Origin: Bacillota bacterium
GTDB lineage: Bacteria > Bacillota > Bacilli > Alicyclobacillales > SLC66
Assembly (NCBI GenBank): GCA_021799325.1
Contig: JAJZAS010000086.1
Span: 1 to 6,549 of the forward strand
Direction: 5' to 3'
DNA: 6,549 bases
The notes under the pieces are model-generated. The model worked only from the letters and a program-made list of their open reading frames with translations, was not told the DNA's origin and did no database searches. This document shows positions 6,463 through 6,549 of the stretch, one piece after another (the first letter of the stretch is position 1; every line of letters starts with the position of its first letter). The position numbers and the translations under genes were made by a program.

Positions 6463-6469
6463 AAAGGGG
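6463..6469 (+). promoter_or_regulatory. Ribosome binding site of the gene at the right edge
   Basis: AAAGGGG lies 7 bases before the ATG at 6477, in the 38-base gap after cysH. It supports a real gene start there. Confidence 0.65.
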
Positions 6470-6476
6470 AAAATCC

Positions 6477-6549
6477 ATGTCGACCAATCTTCGTCCAGGT
6501 CGCCCATCGCTAGTGAACCGATGGATTTACGATCACATCCATGATTTTT
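6477..6549 (+). CDS. Start of an unidentified protein, cut by the window end
   Basis: Only 24 codons are present: MSTNLRPGRPSLVNRW, then IYDHIHDF. The ribosome binding site and the short gap after cysH support a real start and co-transcription with it. In Bacillus-type sulfate assimilation operons cysH is followed by genes such as sat (ATP sulfurylase), cysP or cysC. The LVNR recalls the PHGG-LVNR start of ATP sulfurylases, but the preceding PHGG is missing, so this is only a hint. No membrane segment is seen in the visible part. I do not assign a function. Confidence 0.6.
   Translation, partial: MSTNLRPGRPSLVNRWIYDHIHDF

Noticed and set aside
6263..6544. 93-residue frame overlapping the end of cysH and the next gene
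   Set aside because: It is out of frame with cysH, whose catalytic C-terminus must be translated through this stretch, and it has no ribosome binding site or family resemblance.

Overview
The window reads as chromosomal DNA of a Gram-positive, Bacillota-type bacterium. It has strong AGGAGG-type ribosome binding sites, a CymR-type Rrf2 repressor divergent from cysK, and an APS-type CysH of the kind found in Bacillus relatives. Moderate GC and these gene types would fit an Alicyclobacillaceae-like bacillus, but that placement is inference. No mobile element, tRNA, rRNA, CRISPR array or prophage gene is visible.

Left part (1-4067, + strand): a signalling pair. The window opens inside the ATP-binding half of a sensor histidine kinase. 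Two bases after its stop codon starts a 1108-residue response regulator built as REC - PAS - GGDEF - helical domain - GAF - EAL - helical His/Cys tail. Both c-di-GMP domains keep their key catalytic residues, so the pair looks like a phosphorylation-controlled switch that could both make and degrade c-di-GMP. The least familiar parts are the helical segment between GGDEF and GAF, the HHEHH linker and the C-terminal tail.

Middle (4068-5202): a short convergent gap with a hairpin placed as the terminator of the leftward cysK, then cysK itself (O-acetylserine sulfhydrylase, - strand), then a 126-138 bp AT-rich divergent region before cymR (+ strand). This region holds a plausible cysK promoter and a partial match to the CymR operator. 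In Bacillus and Staphylococcus CymR represses cysteine genes in complex with CysK, so the gene pair probably forms one regulatory circuit.

Right part (5617-6549, + strand): a 123 bp gap with a modest terminator-like hairpin, then cysH of the [4Fe-4S] APS-reductase type, then the first 24 codons of an unidentified gene that is probably in the same operon. From cysK to the right edge the theme is assimilatory sulfate reduction and cysteine synthesis. The c-di-GMP pair is a separate unit ending convergently. I see no clearly undescribed system; the best leads are the domain composition of the large c-di-GMP protein and the cysteine-free CymR.
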